A stretch of DNA of 33,042 nucleotides from Patescibacteria group bacterium (GCA_022703155.1 JAKLEH010000011.1:1-33042); one strand, 5' to 3'; positions 14,793 to 22,856 are shown, numbered from the stretch's first letter. The notes: generated by a model not told the origin, from the letters alone. Numbers and translations: made by a program.

Positions 14793-15080
14793 ATGCCAAG
14801 ACCAACGCTTTGTTTTTGTAAACGCATAAAATTCGAGCCGAATGCCGTTTATTTCAAACCGCAGGGCATTCCAATACAAAGTTTGCATGTCATTGAGCTT
14901 ACGATGGAAGAAATCGAGGCGTTTCGCCTGCGTCATATAATAAACTTGGAGCAAAAAGAGGCGGCCGTTAAAATGCAAACTTCAACGAGCACCTACCAAA
15001 GAATCCTTAATTCGGCTTATGCAAAAATCGCTGATGCCATCATAAACGGAAAAGCGATTAAAATCATTAAACACGAATAA
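14793..15080 (+). CDS. UPF0251/DUF134 helix-turn-helix protein
   Basis: A 95-residue DNA-binding protein of the UPF0251 family. Family elements are visible: MPRP...C-x-C at the start, the F-x-P-N-x-x-Y-F-K-P-x-G-I-P segment, LTMEEIEAFRLRHIINLEQKEAA, then a helix-turn-helix (VKMQTSTSTYQRILNSAYAKIADAI) and NGKAIKI. The Cys pair near residues 7-9 is usually part of a metal site, and members are suspected metal- or redox-responsive regulators. As the neighbour of DUF5320 it probably controls this island. Confidence 0.85.
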   Translation: MPRPTLCFCKRIKFEPNAVYFKPQGIPIQSLHVIELTMEEIEAFRLRHIINLEQKEAAVKMQTSTSTYQRILNSAYAKIADAIINGKAIKIIKHE

Positions 15081-15157
15081 TATGTTTTTGAAAGTCGGGT
15101 TGGCTTAAGCTTTCCCAATCTCTAGATTATTAGCCAGCTCAACTCATAAAAAGGATC

Positions 15158-15439
15158 ATGAACCCACCTATGAAAATACTTAAATTCGGCGCAGTTTGGT
15201 GCCCGGGCTGTCTTGTTATGAAGCCGCGATGGAAGGAAATCGAGGCTGAAAATCCGTGGCTTGTGACGGAATACCACGACTTCGATACGGATAAAGACGT
15301 CGTCCGTATATTCAATATCGACAATACCTTGCCAACATTCGTTTTTTTGGACAAGGATCAACAGGAGTTCTTGCGACTCAATGGAGAAATCGAAAAAGAT
15401 AAACTCATCGAAATCATCAATACAAACAAGGACAGATAA
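15158..15439 (+). CDS. Thioredoxin-like protein with CPGC active site
   Basis: A 93-residue thioredoxin-fold protein without a signal peptide, so probably cytoplasmic. The active-site segment is FGAVWCPGCLVMKPRW (the CxxC reads C-P-G-C), followed by a long helix, a beta strand with the cis-Pro loop (NTLPTFVFLD) and a closing helix. Family members reduce disulfides or pass electrons to membrane carriers. An AAGGAT Shine-Dalgarno sequence precedes ATG 15158. Only 3 bases separate it from the DsbD-like gene, so the pair probably works as an electron relay: this protein inside, the fusion protein across the membrane. Confidence 0.85.
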   Translation: MNPPMKILKFGAVWCPGCLVMKPRWKEIEAENPWLVTEYHDFDTDKDVVRIFNIDNTLPTFVFLDKDQQEFLRLNGEIEKDKLIEIINTNKDR

Positions 15440-15442
15440 GTT

Positions 15443-16726
15443 ATGAATAGAATCGTCCGCAAATCGATTTTCTTGTCGTTATTCGTATTTTCAATGTTTG
15501 CGCATTCCGCCGCCGCGCAGTCTCTGTCTGTTAATGCTTATTTCTACTACAGCGACGGATGCCCGCACTGCGCCAAGGAGAGGCGGTTTTTGTTCGACGA
15601 ACTATCGAGAGAATCCCCAAGCCTAAAAATTTACGAATACGAGGTTTCGAATAATGAAAAGAACGCGTCACTTTTATTGAAAACGGCTCAAACGCTCGGT
15701 GTCAGTGTGGATGGGGTGCCGTTTTTAGTCATCGGTGACAAGCACTTTGTCGGTTATGCAAACGGAATAAGCTCCGATGCAATCGAACGAAGGGCGCAGG
15801 AATGCTCATTGAAAGAATGTCCGGATTCGATCGCCTCAATTGTTGGCTTGAGCGCCATAAACGCTCGTATGGATGGATCATCGAAACCTGACGCGATTAC
15901 GCAGACGGCTGCACTGATTAATGACAGCCAAAGTACCGACGGTGTCCATACGACGGATAGGCAGGGCATGAATAGCGAAAAAATAGTACGCATTCCTTTG
16001 CTGGGCGATGTAAACGTCATGAGTTTTTCCTTGCCGTTACTGACCGTCATCTTAGGAATATTAGATGGTTTTAACCCATGCGCGACGTGGACGTTACTTT
16101 TTTTGATCAGCTTGCTTTTAGGCATGGAAAACAAGCGACGGATGTGGATTTTAGGAAGTGCGTTCATCGTCGCTTCCGCCTCAGTCTATTTTCTATTCAT
16201 GTCGGCATGGCTTAACCTTATCCTATTTTTAGGATTCGTGGTTTGGATAAGAACGTTTATCGGAATCTTGGCTTTTGCGGGAGGCGGTTATAATCTCAAA
16301 GAATTCGTTTTTAACAAAACCGGTGGATGCAAAGTGGCCGGAGATGAAACGAGACAAAAGGTTTTCGGGCAACTACAAAAAACCGTCCAGCAAAACAGCT
16401 TCTGGTTAGCTTTAGGTGGCATCGTTATTTTAGCGTTTATGGTGAACCTTGTTGAGCTGATCTGCTCGGCGGGACTTCCGGCTGTTTATACTCAAGTACT
16501 AGCCCTAAATAAAATGGATGGCTGGCAATACCATCTTTACATTTTATTGTATATTCTGTTTTTCATGTTGGATGACCTATTTGTTTTCTTTATCGCGATG
16601 ATCACGTTGGAAATGACTGGCATAACCACCAAATACGCACGTATCTCCCGTCTTGTTGGCGGAATCATCATGTTGATCATTGGCATCGCACTGATTTTTA
16701 AACCAAGCCTGCTGATGTTTGGGTGA
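15443..16726 (+). CDS. Exported thioredoxin domain fused to DsbD/CcdA-like membrane domain
   Basis: A 427-residue protein. A signal peptide (residues 1-25) is followed by an outer thioredoxin/glutaredoxin-like domain with active site C-P-H-C (YYSDGCPHCAKERRF). It keeps the GVPFLVIG cis-Pro loop. A polar linker of about 70 residues leads to a six-span membrane domain like DsbD/CcdA. That domain has one Cys in FNPCATWTLLF and another in ELICSAGLPAVY, the pair expected to carry electrons across the membrane. The short cytoplasmic thioredoxin encoded just before is the probable donor. Together they could reduce disulfides outside the cell. The domain order differs from E. coli DsbD, where the gamma domain is C-terminal. 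Confidence 0.87.
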   Translation: MNRIVRKSIFLSLFVFSMFAHSAAAQSLSVNAYFYYSDGCPHCAKERRFLFDELSRESPSLKIYEYEVSNNEKNASLLLKTAQTLGVSVDGVPFLVIGDKHFVGYANGISSDAIERRAQECSLKECPDSIASIVGLSAINARMDGSSKPDAITQTAALINDSQSTDGVHTTDRQGMNSEKIVRIPLLGDVNVMSFSLPLLTVILGILDGFNPCATWTLLFLISLLLGMENKRRMWILGSAFIVASASVYFLFMSAWLNLILFLGFVVWIRTFIGILAFAGGGYNLKEFVFNKTGGCKVAGDETRQKVFGQLQKTVQQNSFWLALGGIVILAFMVNLVELICSAGLPAVYTQVLALNKMDGWQYHLYILLYILFFMLDDLFVFFIAMITLEMTGITTKYARISRLVGGIIMLIIGIALIFKPSLLMFG

Positions 16727-16966
16727 CGGTCTAACGGCCGTGATGTACGCCTCGTAGTAAACAAGTTTCAGCTGCCGATGCGGTCGAGTAGCACCCACTT
16801 TACCGTTTGAGTACATCTGTGCGAATCGCTGTGGAGCCTTTATAGAACAAGTTTGTATCCCTTTGGCTCTGGGGGATGTAGAAATATGTCAATACAAAAG
16901 CCGCTCGCAAGCTACGCGGCCCACCATCCAATTCGGAGTGGTAGGCCACATCGCTCGCGAGCGACG
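16727..16966. other. Intergenic stretch downstream of tRNA-Trp with 50-bp-spaced repeats
   Basis: No coding region or RNA gene is recognised between the DsbD-like gene and tRNA-Trp. It holds a candidate tRNA terminator and two related 20-bp units described separately. Everything between 16727 and 16890 is unexplained. Confidence 0.5.
16895..16920 (-). terminator. Candidate terminator of tRNA-Trp
   Basis: Minus-strand stem GCCGC/GCGGC with an 11-base loop and a TTTT tail. It lies about 47 bases past the tRNA 3' end. Confidence 0.45.
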
Positions 16967-16970
16967 TGGC
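16901..16970. repeat. Two related 20-bp units, 50 bp apart
   Basis: Units at 16901-16920 and 16951-16970 share 16 of 20 bases (core GCTCGC-R-AGC-K-ACG-Y-GGC). The second contains the perfect palindrome CGCTCGCGAGCG and runs into the 3' end of tRNA-Trp. An imperfect inverted repeat (GGCCCACCAT with AGTGGTAGGCC) lies between them. Confidence 0.6.
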
Positions 16971-17040
16971 AGGGGCGGCAGGAATCGAACCCGCGCTAGA
17001 GGTTTTGGAGACCCCCGTACTACCATTATACGACGCCCCT
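16967..17040 (-). tRNA. tRNA-Trp (CCA anticodon)
   Basis: A complete cloverleaf on the minus strand. Acceptor AGGGGCG/CGCCCCT, D-stem GTAT/GTAC, anticodon stem GGGGT/ACCTC with loop CTCCAAA (anticodon CCA), T-stem GCGGG/CCTGC with loop TTCGATT. The discriminator base is G, and the 3' CCA is encoded (16967-16969). Confidence 0.97.
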
Positions 17041-17116
17041 GTGGTTTTATTTTCAGCGTGGATAAGTTATCAGAGCAACGGAATTATTTCAAGGCCCGAG
17101 TTATCAACGAGGCGAC

Positions 17117-17145
17117 TTCAAAATTCGTTGCGACTGACATAAAAT
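17117..17145 (+). promoter_or_regulatory. Promoter with leaderless start
   Basis: TTCAAA (17117-17122), 17 bases, TAAAAT (17140-17145), then 6 bases to ATG 17152. No Shine-Dalgarno sequence. Confidence 0.65.
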
Positions 17146-17151
17146 GACCGC

Positions 17152-17763
17152 ATGTTCAATCTCACCCAACAGGAATTGTGCTTGTTGAATCGATTAAACA
17201 CGCCCGGAAAAATCCAGGATTATTTGGATTCCATACCTATGAACCATGAGCGCGGCGGCGTCACTTGCCTCTCGCCCCGCCAAGTCATGCGCGAGCGCCG
17301 CGCCTATTGCCTCGAAGGGGCCATGTTCGCGGCTTTGGCGTTAAGGCTGCACGGCCATCCGCCTTTGGTCATGGACCTTTCGAGCAGCCCCCACGATTAC
17401 GACCACGTGGTCGCGCTCTACAAACGCCACGGCTGTTGGGGCGCCATTTCAAAAACAAACCACGCGGTTTTGCGTTACCGCGAACCGATTTACCGCACCT
17501 TGCGCGAATTGGCGCTCTCTTTTTTCCACGAATATCTTGACGACGACGGCAACAAGACCCTGCGCAGCTATTCCGTTCCCGTCGACCTTTCGCGGTTCGA
17601 CAAGCAGGATTGGATGACGAACGAGGACGGCAACTGGTTCGTGGTCAAAAGCCTCTATGAGGCCAAACACTATCCCCTGCTCAACCGCGCCCAAATAGCT
17701 TCGCTGCGCAAAGCGCACGCCATGGAAATCAAAGCCGGCGACATGTTGGAATGGAGAAAATGA
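17152..17763 (+). CDS. Transglutaminase-fold conserved protein
   Basis: A 203-residue soluble protein with the Cys-His-Asp/Asn arrangement of the transglutaminase-like superfamily. RRAYCLEGAMFAALALRLHG carries the likely nucleophile Cys. YDHVVALYKRHGCWGAISKTNHAVLRYREP carries the likely His and a following Asn or Asp, and RTLRELALSFFHEYLDD closes the conserved core. I recall similar unnamed proteins in many bacteria with the same WGAISKTNHA motif. There is no signal peptide, so it acts in the cytoplasm. The reaction is unknown; hydrolysis or peptide cleavage is possible. Confidence 0.75.
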   Translation: MFNLTQQELCLLNRLNTPGKIQDYLDSIPMNHERGGVTCLSPRQVMRERRAYCLEGAMFAALALRLHGHPPLVMDLSSSPHDYDHVVALYKRHGCWGAISKTNHAVLRYREPIYRTLRELALSFFHEYLDDDGNKTLRSYSVPVDLSRFDKQDWMTNEDGNWFVVKSLYEAKHYPLLNRAQIASLRKAHAMEIKAGDMLEWRK

Positions 17764-17793
17764 CGGCTATTCATTAATCCGGACGTAGAACGT

Positions 17794-17799
17794 TATAAT
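17794..17799 (+). promoter_or_regulatory. -10 box of the small membrane protein gene
   Basis: Perfect TATAAT with no clear -35 box. The leader to ATG 17857 is about 50 bases. Confidence 0.5.
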
Positions 17800-17856
17800 C
17801 GGGTCGGCGTCGATTTGATCGCGTCGGCTTTAAAAAACCCTTTAACCGATGCGTTT

Positions 17857-18171
17857 ATGAAAAATTCTCGTTTGCCCTTGTTTGCGCTGCTGCACGCCTT
17901 GGGCACAATTTTATATGTAGGCCTGGTGGCCACGGTCATATCGCATGGCGAACGCTGGTTCGGCCGCGCTTCAGGCATCGCCGGACCAGTCGCCATATTG
18001 ATGCTGTTCGTGCTCTCGGCCACCATCGTGGGCACGCTGGTTTTAGGCCGCCCAATCTGGCTGTATTTTGAGGGCAAGAAAAAAGAAGCGTTGTCTTTTT
18101 TCGCTTACACCGTCGGCTTTTTAGTTTTGGCCACCTCGGCCTTGTTCTTGGGCTTGGCCCTTTGGGCTTGA
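17857..18171 (+). CDS. Small three-span membrane protein, unknown function
   Basis: A 104-residue protein of mostly hydrophobic sequence with three membrane spans (LFALLHALGTILYVGLVATVI; GPVAILMLFVLSATIVGTLVLG; SFFAYTVGFLVLATSALFLGLALW) and a basic loop (FEGKKKEAL) before the third. No catalytic or metal motif is visible. The ATG at 17857 is preferred to an upstream in-frame TTG. It ends 7 bases before the convergent transporter gene. I do not recognise a named family. Confidence 0.7.
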   Translation: MKNSRLPLFALLHALGTILYVGLVATVISHGERWFGRASGIAGPVAILMLFVLSATIVGTLVLGRPIWLYFEGKKKEALSFFAYTVGFLVLATSALFLGLALWA

Positions 18172-18178
18172 TTTTGGC

Positions 18179-20914
18179 TTAAGCCCGGAGCGTAAACGGA
18201 TTGGCGTCCGCATCTTTAGCCACGGATCGCGGAACGTGCGCCAAGGCCGCGATCAATTTGGAAGGCGCATAATGCGTCCTGACGACCCGATTGGGAGCCG
18301 TGGCGTTAGCGTCGACCGTCAATACAACGCTTTCCGGACCCAAACCGGCGACTTCCTCAAAACCGACCACGAAATCGTCCCGCTCGACGCCGGCCATGTC
18401 GCTTTCGACCCTGACCTTATAGCCGTGCGCCAACAAGGCGACGCTCGCCATTTCCCGCCAATCCTCATCCAAGCCCACCAAAACCACATCGCCTTTGACG
18501 GGCGGAAATTTTTTAAGGCTTTCCAAAGCGCGTTTGATTTTTTCCGCTTCCGCGGCGTCTTGGGCGCGGGTGTAATGCCGCGACAAGTCCTTCAGGCATT
18601 CGCGCGGCACTTCGCACAACCGCACGCGCAAAGGTTCGGTAACCGGAAGGTGCTCGGGATAGTGCAAATGGTTCAAATGGATCAACGTATCGACGCGTTT
18701 CCTTTCGCGCTCCGACACGTCCGAATGGTACACCAGCCGCTTCACCTCGTAGGCCTCTTCCGCAGCGCCACGGCGCAACGCGTCTTCCAAGACGGCCGTG
18801 CCCATGCCATCGCCCAATTTGAGCAGTGCTATGGCCGCAGTCAACGCAACCCGACGGTTGTGGCGGTTTAGCGCTTCCACCAACCGGTCGCGGTAATTCG
18901 GCAAGTGCAAGGCTCCGATGAGATACAGTCCTTGAATCTCGGCTTCCGAATCGCGCGGGGCGGCCAAAAATTCGTCGAATTTGGATTTTATCAAGTGCCT
19001 TTCCCAATCGAATTGCCACAACGCTTTGACGGCCATGGCCACTATCTTGTGTTCGGGATTTTGCAGATACGGCCTGACAGCATCGATGATTCCGGGATCG
19101 TGGAAATTGCGCAAACTATGGAGACAGCGGATACGCATCTCGTCGGGCCCCTGTTCCAACAAACCGAGCAAAAACGGCACGATCTCCGGATCCCTTAAGG
19201 ATATAAGGGCCGTCAGGATTTCCCCTTTGGCTTCGGAAACCGTCTCTGCGGCATAAGCCTCATGCAGTTTCTCGAGCAGCATCTGGCGCGAAAAACCCAA
19301 ATCGAACAGCAGTTCCGGGGTATAACGGAAAGAAGCTATGGTCCGATAAGCTTCGCGCCGCAAATCTTCGTGTTCGTCCTGCAACAACTTGCTCACCGCC
19401 CTTAAAACCGACGGATCGCCGATGGTCGAGAGGGTTTTTAGGGCCGTGACGCGCAACATCACGGACTCGGCCGGATCGCGCACGATGTCCAAAATTTCGG
19501 CCAAATGCCGGTCGCGCATATGCTTGACCTCGGCCAAAGCCTCCATGGTGCGCACGCGGGTCTTAAAGTCGCATTCCTTGAGGCTGTGCAGCAAGACCTG
19601 CGGGTAAATGCGCCGCACGTGCATGGTGATGAAGATCTGGAGGACGATGAACTCCACGGCGAACAAAGCTACGGAACGGATCGAGCTTTCCGGTTCCGCG
19701 TCCGAAAGGAAATACGCCACCCCGGCCAAAAAGACGCTGCCCAACAAATTGCCCAGCGTCAAAGCCGGACCGTTCATCCAGGTCCAAGCCTGGCTGCGTT
19801 GATAGTCGCTGATGCCGCTCAACAAGAAACGCAATGAAGATTTTTGCAGAAAAATGAAAACCTCTCGCGAAAACACCACCATCACCACCACGAAAAACCA
19901 CGGCCAGATGAACATGGCGGCCGCGCCAAGCAGCATGAGGAACGGCGGCACGAACAGGTTATGCGTCAAGCCGTAACGTTTGAACAGCCAACGCTGCAGG
20001 GTATTGATGTACACCAACGTCACCACGCTCAAAATGGCGGTATACGTGCCGATGAATTCGTTCAAAGCGCTTTCCGATCCGTAACGGCTGTTCGACGCGA
20101 TGGCGAACTCATAGCTAAAAATGCGCGTGAAGACCATGTACAAGGCCATGATGCCGCCAAGCAGATACACGAACCGCCGCAGCGCCGGATCCGTATACAG
20201 ATTTTTCAAACCCCAAGAACCGGCTAACGAGGCCTTGCGCTTGCCGTTGCCGTTCTCTTGGGCCATGACCATGGACCCCAACGACCGCCGGGCCTTATTG
20301 CGCAGGAACAGGCAAAACGGCGCGGACAAGACCAACAACGACGGCACCAGCAAAAACATGCCCGTATGGTCCAGGCGCGCGCTCAGAAGCGCGGCCAAGC
20401 TGCCGGCGACCAACGCGCCCAATTGCATGCCGCTGGCGAAAACAGGCTCCAGGCGCTGCATCTGCTCCACGTTAAACACGTCCGCAGGAGAATTCAGGAA
20501 CTTATGGAGACCGATGTACAGCAAAGACGTGGTAATGACCAAGCCCAAGCCCACAAACGCGACGATGACGGCCAGACCGGATTCCTTGACGAAGAATTGC
20601 TGGGTCAAAGCGAACGCCAAAGCCAACGGGATGGCCAACAAAACCATTTCCATGCTTTGCGACATGGCCCGCATGCGGCGCAGGAATTTGATGGCGAACC
20701 ACGAACCCAGATAAAACGCGAACGAACTGGCGATGTAGAACGGCGGAAGCCACGCCACGCCCAAACGTTTGATGAGCAACGCCTGCAACAGGTTCCAAGC
20801 CAAGGTGTTGGCCGCGGAAATGAAAAAAATCGCCCCCGTGAAACCAAAAACCCAAGGCCTTTCCGTCGCATCAATCCTAAACCAGTCCCCTAGCCTGTCC
20901 AAAGTTTTTGGCAT
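18179..20914 (-). CDS. Nucleotide-transporter-like membrane domain fused to HEAT repeats and a receiver-like domain
   Basis: A 911-residue protein in three parts. Residues 1-430 contain about 12 membrane spans resembling the ATP/ADP antiporter (Npt/TLC) and MFS group (EFIGTYTAILSVVTLVYIN; SGMQLGALVAGSLAALLSARL). Residues about 440-740 are tandem alpha-helical HEAT-type repeats (R-x-T-A-L-K-T-L-x-x-x-x-D-P-x-V; L-R-x-x-A-x-R-x-x). Residues about 815-895 fold-match a receiver-like domain (VVLVGLDEDWREMASVALLAHGYKV...SVVLTVDANA), without an obvious phosphoacceptor Asp. Transporter-HEAT fusions of this kind occur in several bacterial phyla, and their substrate is unproven. The gene has its own extended -10 promoter and no Shine-Dalgarno sequence. 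Confidence 0.82.
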   Translation of the reverse strand: MPKTLDRLGDWFRIDATERPWVFGFTGAIFFISAANTLAWNLLQALLIKRLGVAWLPPFYIASSFAFYLGSWFAIKFLRRMRAMSQSMEMVLLAIPLALAFALTQQFFVKESGLAVIVAFVGLGLVITTSLLYIGLHKFLNSPADVFNVEQMQRLEPVFASGMQLGALVAGSLAALLSARLDHTGMFLLVPSLLVLSAPFCLFLRNKARRSLGSMVMAQENGNGKRKASLAGSWGLKNLYTDPALRRFVYLLGGIMALYMVFTRIFSYEFAIASNSRYGSESALNEFIGTYTAILSVVTLVYINTLQRWLFKRYGLTHNLFVPPFLMLLGAAAMFIWPWFFVVVMVVFSREVFIFLQKSSLRFLLSGISDYQRSQAWTWMNGPALTLGNLLGSVFLAGVAYFLSDAEPESSIRSVALFAVEFIVLQIFITMHVRRIYPQVLLHSLKECDFKTRVRTMEALAEVKHMRDRHLAEILDIVRDPAESVMLRVTALKTLSTIGDPSVLRAVSKLLQDEHEDLRREAYRTIASFRYTPELLFDLGFSRQMLLEKLHEAYAAETVSEAKGEILTALISLRDPEIVPFLLGLLEQGPDEMRIRCLHSLRNFHDPGIIDAVRPYLQNPEHKIVAMAVKALWQFDWERHLIKSKFDEFLAAPRDSEAEIQGLYLIGALHLPNYRDRLVEALNRHNRRVALTAAIALLKLGDGMGTAVLEDALRRGAAEEAYEVKRLVYHSDVSERERKRVDTLIHLNHLHYPEHLPVTEPLRVRLCEVPRECLKDLSRHYTRAQDAAEAEKIKRALESLKKFPPVKGDVVLVGLDEDWREMASVALLAHGYKVRVESDMAGVERDDFVVGFEEVAGLGPESVVLTVDANATAPNRVVRTHYAPSKLIAALAHVPRSVAKDADANPFTLRA

Positions 20915-20929
20915 ATTTGTTTGATTTGA

Positions 20930-20938
20930 ATTTTAACA
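20930..20938 (-). promoter_or_regulatory. Extended -10 promoter of the HEAT-transporter gene
   Basis: Minus-strand TGT-TAAAAT with TAAAAT at 20930-20935, 15 bases before ATG 20914. The leader would be about 8 bases. Confidence 0.55.
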
Positions 20939-21016
20939 AATTTTCGCCCGGCCAACAAATGCCTGTTATGAACAATCGGACCGTTGATATTTTCCGTGCC
21001 CCTGAGTGTCACACGA

Positions 21017-21025
21017 TGCTATCAT
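21017..21025 (+). promoter_or_regulatory. Extended -10 promoter, leaderless start at 21032
   Basis: TGC-TATCAT with TATCAT at 21020-21025, then 6 bases to ATG 21032. The upstream in-frame ATG at 20984 lies before this box. Confidence 0.6.
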
Positions 21026-21031
21026 GAAGGC

Positions 21032-22270
21032 ATGGAACCCGCCGCACAAAACCTTGCGTCGGATACGAAAACCGGTAAAAAACCGTTTTGGTTTTTATTC
21101 GTCTTGTGCGTTCTGGTTGTTACGGCCGTCGCCGTCTGGCTCCAAAGGTCTTCCGCGCGCCCCCTCCCCGCCACGGCGCAGACGGAAACGCCCGCAACCG
21201 AGTTGGCCGTCCCCACTTCAACCCAAAAGGACAGTTTTTACTTTTTGGCCGACAAATACTTGGGCCGCGTTCCCTTGCCCGACGAAGTCCGAGGCATCTA
21301 CCTCACGGCCTACACGGCCGGGTCCTCGCGTTTCGACGAACTGTTGGCTTACGCCGTCAAGTCGCATCTCAACGCTTTCGTCATCGACGTGAAGTTGGAC
21401 AACGGTTCGCTGGCGTTCGCGCCTAACGATCCGAATATCAGCAAATACGCGACCGAAGACCTACCGCTCGCGGATTTGGACGGTTTGCTCGCCAAACTCA
21501 AAGGCAAAAACATTTACCGCATCGCCCGCATCTTCGTGATGCGCGACGGCGCGTTCGGCAAACTCAATCCCGAAGTTTCGCTCAAAGACACCAAGGGCAT
21601 GGTGTGGCGCGACAAGACGGGCACGCCGTGGCTTGACCCGGCCGCGCCCCAAGTGGCGGACTACGCCGTCGAATTGGCGCGCGAAGTTTACGCCCGCGGC
21701 TTTGACGAAGTTCAGTTCGACTACGTCCGCTACCCGACCGACGGCAACGTGTCGCAAATCGTATATCCGTACTACGACGAAAAAACGCCCAAGGCTTTGG
21801 TCATGAAAAAATTCTTCGATACGGTCAGCGGCGAGTTGCGGAAGGACGGCATCCCCGTGTCCTACGACTTTTACGGCATGACCTGCTGGCGCACGGACGA
21901 CTTCGGCATCGGCCAGCGTCTGGCCGGCGTGCACGACGCGGCCGTGGCCATTTCGCCCATGGTATATCCGTCGCACTATCCGGACGGCTTCGAAGGCTTC
22001 GCCAACCCGTCCGAGCACCCGTACGACATCGTCAAACTGTCGCTCGACAAAGGCATGGACATCCTCAAAATCGATTTTCCGCAACTTGACGCGACGGCCG
22101 CCAGGCGGAAGATGCGCCCCTGGATCCAGGACTTTGACTTGGGCGCCGAATACGATGCGCCAAAAATCCAAGCGCAAATCCGAGCGGCACGCGACGCCGG
22201 CGCCGGCGGGTGGCTGATTTGGAACGCCCGCAACGTTTACACCCCGACGGATTACGCGGCGGAACATTAA
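21032..22270 (+). CDS. DUF4015 glycosidase-like exported protein
   Basis: A 412-residue protein with an N-terminal membrane anchor (FWFLFVLCVLVVTAVAVWLQ) and a TIM-barrel-like domain of the DUF4015 putative glycoside hydrolase family. Visible elements in order are RGIYLTAYTAGS at the barrel start, NAFVIDVKLDNG, YRIARIFVMRD, GFDEVQFDYVRYPTDG (a DxxR-type strand with probable catalytic acids), VSYDFYGMT, ISPMVYPSHYPDGF, DILKIDFPQ and GWLIWNARNVYT. Family members are predicted to cleave surface sugars, but no substrate is established. The promoter ends 6 bases upstream of ATG 21032, which fixes this start. It sits beside a GT-B transferase gene, which suggests surface-glycan work. Confidence 0.85.
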   Translation: MEPAAQNLASDTKTGKKPFWFLFVLCVLVVTAVAVWLQRSSARPLPATAQTETPATELAVPTSTQKDSFYFLADKYLGRVPLPDEVRGIYLTAYTAGSSRFDELLAYAVKSHLNAFVIDVKLDNGSLAFAPNDPNISKYATEDLPLADLDGLLAKLKGKNIYRIARIFVMRDGAFGKLNPEVSLKDTKGMVWRDKTGTPWLDPAAPQVADYAVELAREVYARGFDEVQFDYVRYPTDGNVSQIVYPYYDEKTPKALVMKKFFDTVSGELRKDGIPVSYDFYGMTCWRTDDFGIGQRLAGVHDAAVAISPMVYPSHYPDGFEGFANPSEHPYDIVKLSLDKGMDILKIDFPQLDATAARRKMRPWIQDFDLGAEYDAPKIQAQIRAARDAGAGGWLIWNARNVYTPTDYAAEH

Positions 22271-22313
22271 CGGCATGCCATCGAAGTTTTCATGGCCGAG
22301 TGACGAAGAGATG

Positions 22314-22322
22314 TGTTATAAT
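22314..22322 (+). promoter_or_regulatory. Extended -10 promoter, leaderless start at 22331
   Basis: TGT-TATAAT with TATAAT at 22317-22322, then 8 bases to ATG 22331. No Shine-Dalgarno sequence. Confidence 0.65.
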
Positions 22323-22330
22323 CTTGCGGT

Positions 22331-22807
22331 ATGTCACACCAAGAATTTTATTTGCCAGGGACCAGCGACAATCCAAAAACGGGACACAGGCCGCTGACCA
22401 AAAAATGGTCAGGCGATGAATACGTGGCGCCAAAAAACCCGTTCCTTGAAGGCGTAGGCCTGTTCCACGGCCAAGTCCTGGGCCCCGAAGAAGAACTGAT
22501 GCGCCGCGAGGAAGAAGGCGAGGATATTTGGGCCGCCGAAAGCGCCGATGCCCTGCCGCAAGAAGACCAGGCCGCGCCCGAGGACGTTTGGTCCGAAGTC
22601 ACGGCCGAAAAGACATCCGAAGACGAAGCCGAACCGGCCGAGATGGATTTTGGGCCGGCCATGGAGTCGGTGGCCGCCGCGAATTATGACGAAAGCGTTT
22701 CGCACAAGGGCGGCAACCGCAAGAAGAGCCCGAACATCGTTCAAATAAACCGCGCCGTTGCCATGACCGCAAAGCGCAAAGGCGCGGAAAAAAGAAAGGC
22801 GGCCTAA
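22331..22807 (+). CDS. Acidic disordered protein with basic tail, unknown
   Basis: A 158-residue soluble protein that I do not recognise. The N-terminal part (SHQEFYLPGTSDNPKTGHRP) has some conserved-looking order. Residues 60-115 are very acidic and rich in Glu, Asp, Ala and Pro. The last 30 residues are basic (KGGNRKKSPNIVQINRAV; KRKGAEKRKAA). This charge split suggests binding to nucleic acid or to a basic partner and little stable fold. It has its own promoter and terminator, so it is expressed alone. Function unknown. Confidence 0.75.
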   Translation: MSHQEFYLPGTSDNPKTGHRPLTKKWSGDEYVAPKNPFLEGVGLFHGQVLGPEEELMRREEEGEDIWAAESADALPQEDQAAPEDVWSEVTAEKTSEDEAEPAEMDFGPAMESVAAANYDESVSHKGGNRKKSPNIVQINRAVAMTAKRKGAEKRKAA

Positions 22808-22810
22808 AGC

Positions 22811-22837
22811 AAAACCCGACGGAAGTCGGGATTTTTT
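22811..22837 (+). terminator. Terminator of the acidic-protein gene
   Basis: CCCGAC/GTCGGG stem with a GGAA loop and six Ts. It follows the stop codon by 7 bases. Confidence 0.9.
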
Positions 22838-22856
22838 ATTCCAACCAAGCCGGATG

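Noticed and set aside
14289-16970. Integrated element with direct att repeats at tRNA-Trp
   Set aside because: I looked for a copy of the tRNA 3' end near 14289-14485 and found none. There is no integrase, so the island cannot be called an integrative element.
16863-17147. A 94-residue open frame across the tRNA-Trp region
   Set aside because: It runs antisense through the tRNA gene, starts with TTG and has a composition typical of shadow frames.
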